NCBI GenBank assembly: GCA_900768805.1
Contig: CAAGEF010000232.1
Location: 1-7,170 of the forward strand
DNA from: Clostridia bacterium
Lineage (GTDB): Bacteria > Bacillota > Clostridia > TANB77 > CAG-508
DNA length: 7,170 nucleotides
Reading direction: 5' to 3'
The notes under the pieces are model-generated. The model made no database searches, had not been told where the DNA came from, and worked only from the letters and a program-made list of their open reading frames with translations. Of the stretch, positions 5,844 through 7,170 are shown piece after piece (the stretch's first letter is position 1; every line of letters begins with the position of its first letter). A program made the position numbers and the translations under genes.

Positions 5844-7170
5844 ATGAAAAGAAAAACATTGATTTCAGTAGTATTACTAATAATAATGCTATTGAGTTGT
5901 ATATCTCCTGTTCTTAGAGTATATGCAACTGAGTCTAATACGCAAACTATTACTTTAAATAGTGAACTGTATGCTGCGGTTTCTACATATATGAAAAGTA
6001 ATTATACTGGGTTTGCTTATAATGATTTATTAAGAACAATCACTGCAACTGGGTCAAGCTTTAGTAGCGTAGATGTCCTAAGTTTAAAAGAAAGTGAAAT
6101 TGATGATATAACAGGATTGGAAGTATTTATTGGATTGAAAAAGTTGGATTTGTCTGGTAACTACTTAACACTTGATAGTAATTTGGAAGTAATTAATGGA
6201 TTTTCATCATTAACAAGCTTAGATTTATCTACAAACCAAATAGATGGCTTTTCATGGTTAACTCTAGAAGATTTGGAATATATAAACTTACAGAGACAAT
6301 ACATTGAAAAGGTTGAAATAATTAATATTGAATATGAAAGAAATTATGATTATTATGAAAATGGAAAGTTTTATAAATTTAATAGTGAAAATGTAGCTGA
6401 GGAAGTTCCAGCTAAAATTAAAAAAACAGAGCCAAGTGAAAGCCAAGGGTTACTTTCAGAATTTGATTTAGAAAGTAAAGACCTTGATATTACTACTTAT
6501 AGAACTCAAGGTAAAAAATGGTATTCTGATGGTACAACAAAAAAGATAGAAAATGGAACGATAAAATATGTTCAAGAAGGTAGAGAAGAAGTTGGAACTG
6601 AGATTATAGATTATGAAGAAAATACAATAACATTTTTTGATGTTCTTAATACAAAAAATGCAGAAAAAATGTATAATTTAAATGCCAAAGTAGTAAATTC
6701 TTCTAATAAATATTATGATAGTACTGTAGATTTATACTATATAATTGTTGATGAATTTGAAGAAGGTATAATTTTTAAAGATGAGAATTTTTATAAATGT
6801 GTTAAGAAACAATTATCTTATGATATAAATGAAGATGCACATAGAGAAGAATTACTTCATGAAAATCACTATAATTATAATGGTAATGGTTTATATGATA
6901 CAATGAATTCAGATACTGAGTTGAGAAATACTAATTTCTTTTCATTATTTTCGGCAGATGATTTTAGTAACATAAATTGGCAGATTATAGAAGATAATAC
7001 TGATAATCCGTATCCAAAGGAGTATACAGAAATAAAAAAAGGATATTATATGGTAAAAATCATAAAAAATGTTGCACCAACTCCATCAGGAACTTCTTAT
7101 GATATTGAATATGTAAAAATATTACCAAATCTATATAATGCTGCTTATGACAAAGCATTAACTTTAGTTA
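5844..7170 (+). CDS. Secreted internalin-like leucine-rich-repeat protein, 3' end outside window
   Basis: Partial gene of at least 442 residues, open to the right edge. ATG start with GGGAGGA (5829-5835), 8 bases upstream. Residues 1-28 form a Sec signal peptide: basic MKRK, a hydrophobic core at 6-18, and a likely signal peptidase I site after V-Y-A28. LLSC at 16-19 resembles a lipobox, but Leu at -2 is poor. Residues about 35-53 look like the cap found before repeats in internalin-like proteins. Leucine-rich repeats occupy about 76-154, including LKKLDLSGNYL (98-108) and LTSLDLSTNQI (123-133). The region after about 155 is acidic, rich in Tyr, Asn and Glu, and has no recognised domain. At 310-324, IFKDENFYKCVKKQL resembles a second cap. 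LRR proteins of this kind usually bind surfaces or proteins; the partner is unknown. No anchor such as LPXTG or SLH is in view, though it could lie beyond the edge. Confidence 0.85.
   Translation, partial: MKRKTLISVVLLIIMLLSCISPVLRVYATESNTQTITLNSELYAAVSTYMKSNYTGFAYNDLLRTITATGSSFSSVDVLSLKESEIDDITGLEVFIGLKKLDLSGNYLTLDSNLEVINGFSSLTSLDLSTNQIDGFSWLTLEDLEYINLQRQYIEKVEIINIEYERNYDYYENGKFYKFNSENVAEEVPAKIKKTEPSESQGLLSEFDLESKDLDITTYRTQGKKWYSDGTTKKIENGTIKYVQEGREEVGTEIIDYEENTITFFDVLNTKNAEKMYNLNAKVVNSSNKYYDSTVDLYYIIVDEFEEGIIFKDENFYKCVKKQLSYDINEDAHREELLHENHYNYNGNGLYDTMNSDTELRNTNFFSLFSADDFSNINWQIIEDNTDNPYPKEYTEIKKGYYMVKIIKNVAPTPSGTSYDIEYVKILPNLYNAAYDKALTLV

Overview
This is an AT-rich window (by eye roughly a quarter G+C) with every supported gene on the + strand. 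The codon usage (AGA for Arg, A/T-ending codons), strong GGAGG-type ribosome binding sites and a spoIIE gene point to a spore-forming member of the Firmicutes, most likely class Clostridia. I cannot name a species. A gut-type uncultured Clostridia lineage is plausible but is only an inference.

Layout: (1) Bases 1-1230 hold the C-terminal 409 residues of SpoIIE, the PP2C-type phosphatase that activates sigma F in the forespore; the N-terminal membrane part lies outside the window. (2) An intergenic stretch of about 210 bases carries a long imperfect palindrome, probably a terminator, and a candidate vegetative promoter. (3) Two genes 34 bases apart probably form an operon. The first encodes a membrane-anchored WG-repeat protein with about 11 repeats. 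The second encodes a 419-residue protein of unknown function with one hydrophobic stretch at its extreme C-terminus. (4) A perfect 11-bp hairpin sits immediately before the acpS ribosome binding site. It is followed by acpS (holo-acyl-carrier-protein synthase) and tatD (metal-dependent TatD-type DNase). (5) A strong terminator follows tatD, then about 230 bases of non-coding DNA with a tandem repeat and a good sigma-A-type promoter. (6) A secreted, internalin-like leucine-rich-repeat protein starts at 5844 and runs off the right edge.

How the genes relate: acpS and tatD are housekeeping genes, and spoIIE is a sporulation gene. The WG-repeat and tail-anchored proteins look like a two-gene envelope module with opposite predicted topologies. 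The LRR protein is a separate transcription unit for a surface or secreted protein. I see no mobile element, CRISPR array, tRNA, rRNA or recognisable riboswitch. The parts most worth a second look are the unknown two-gene membrane module, the structured palindrome after spoIIE and the hairpin directly in front of acpS. Nothing here proves a new system.
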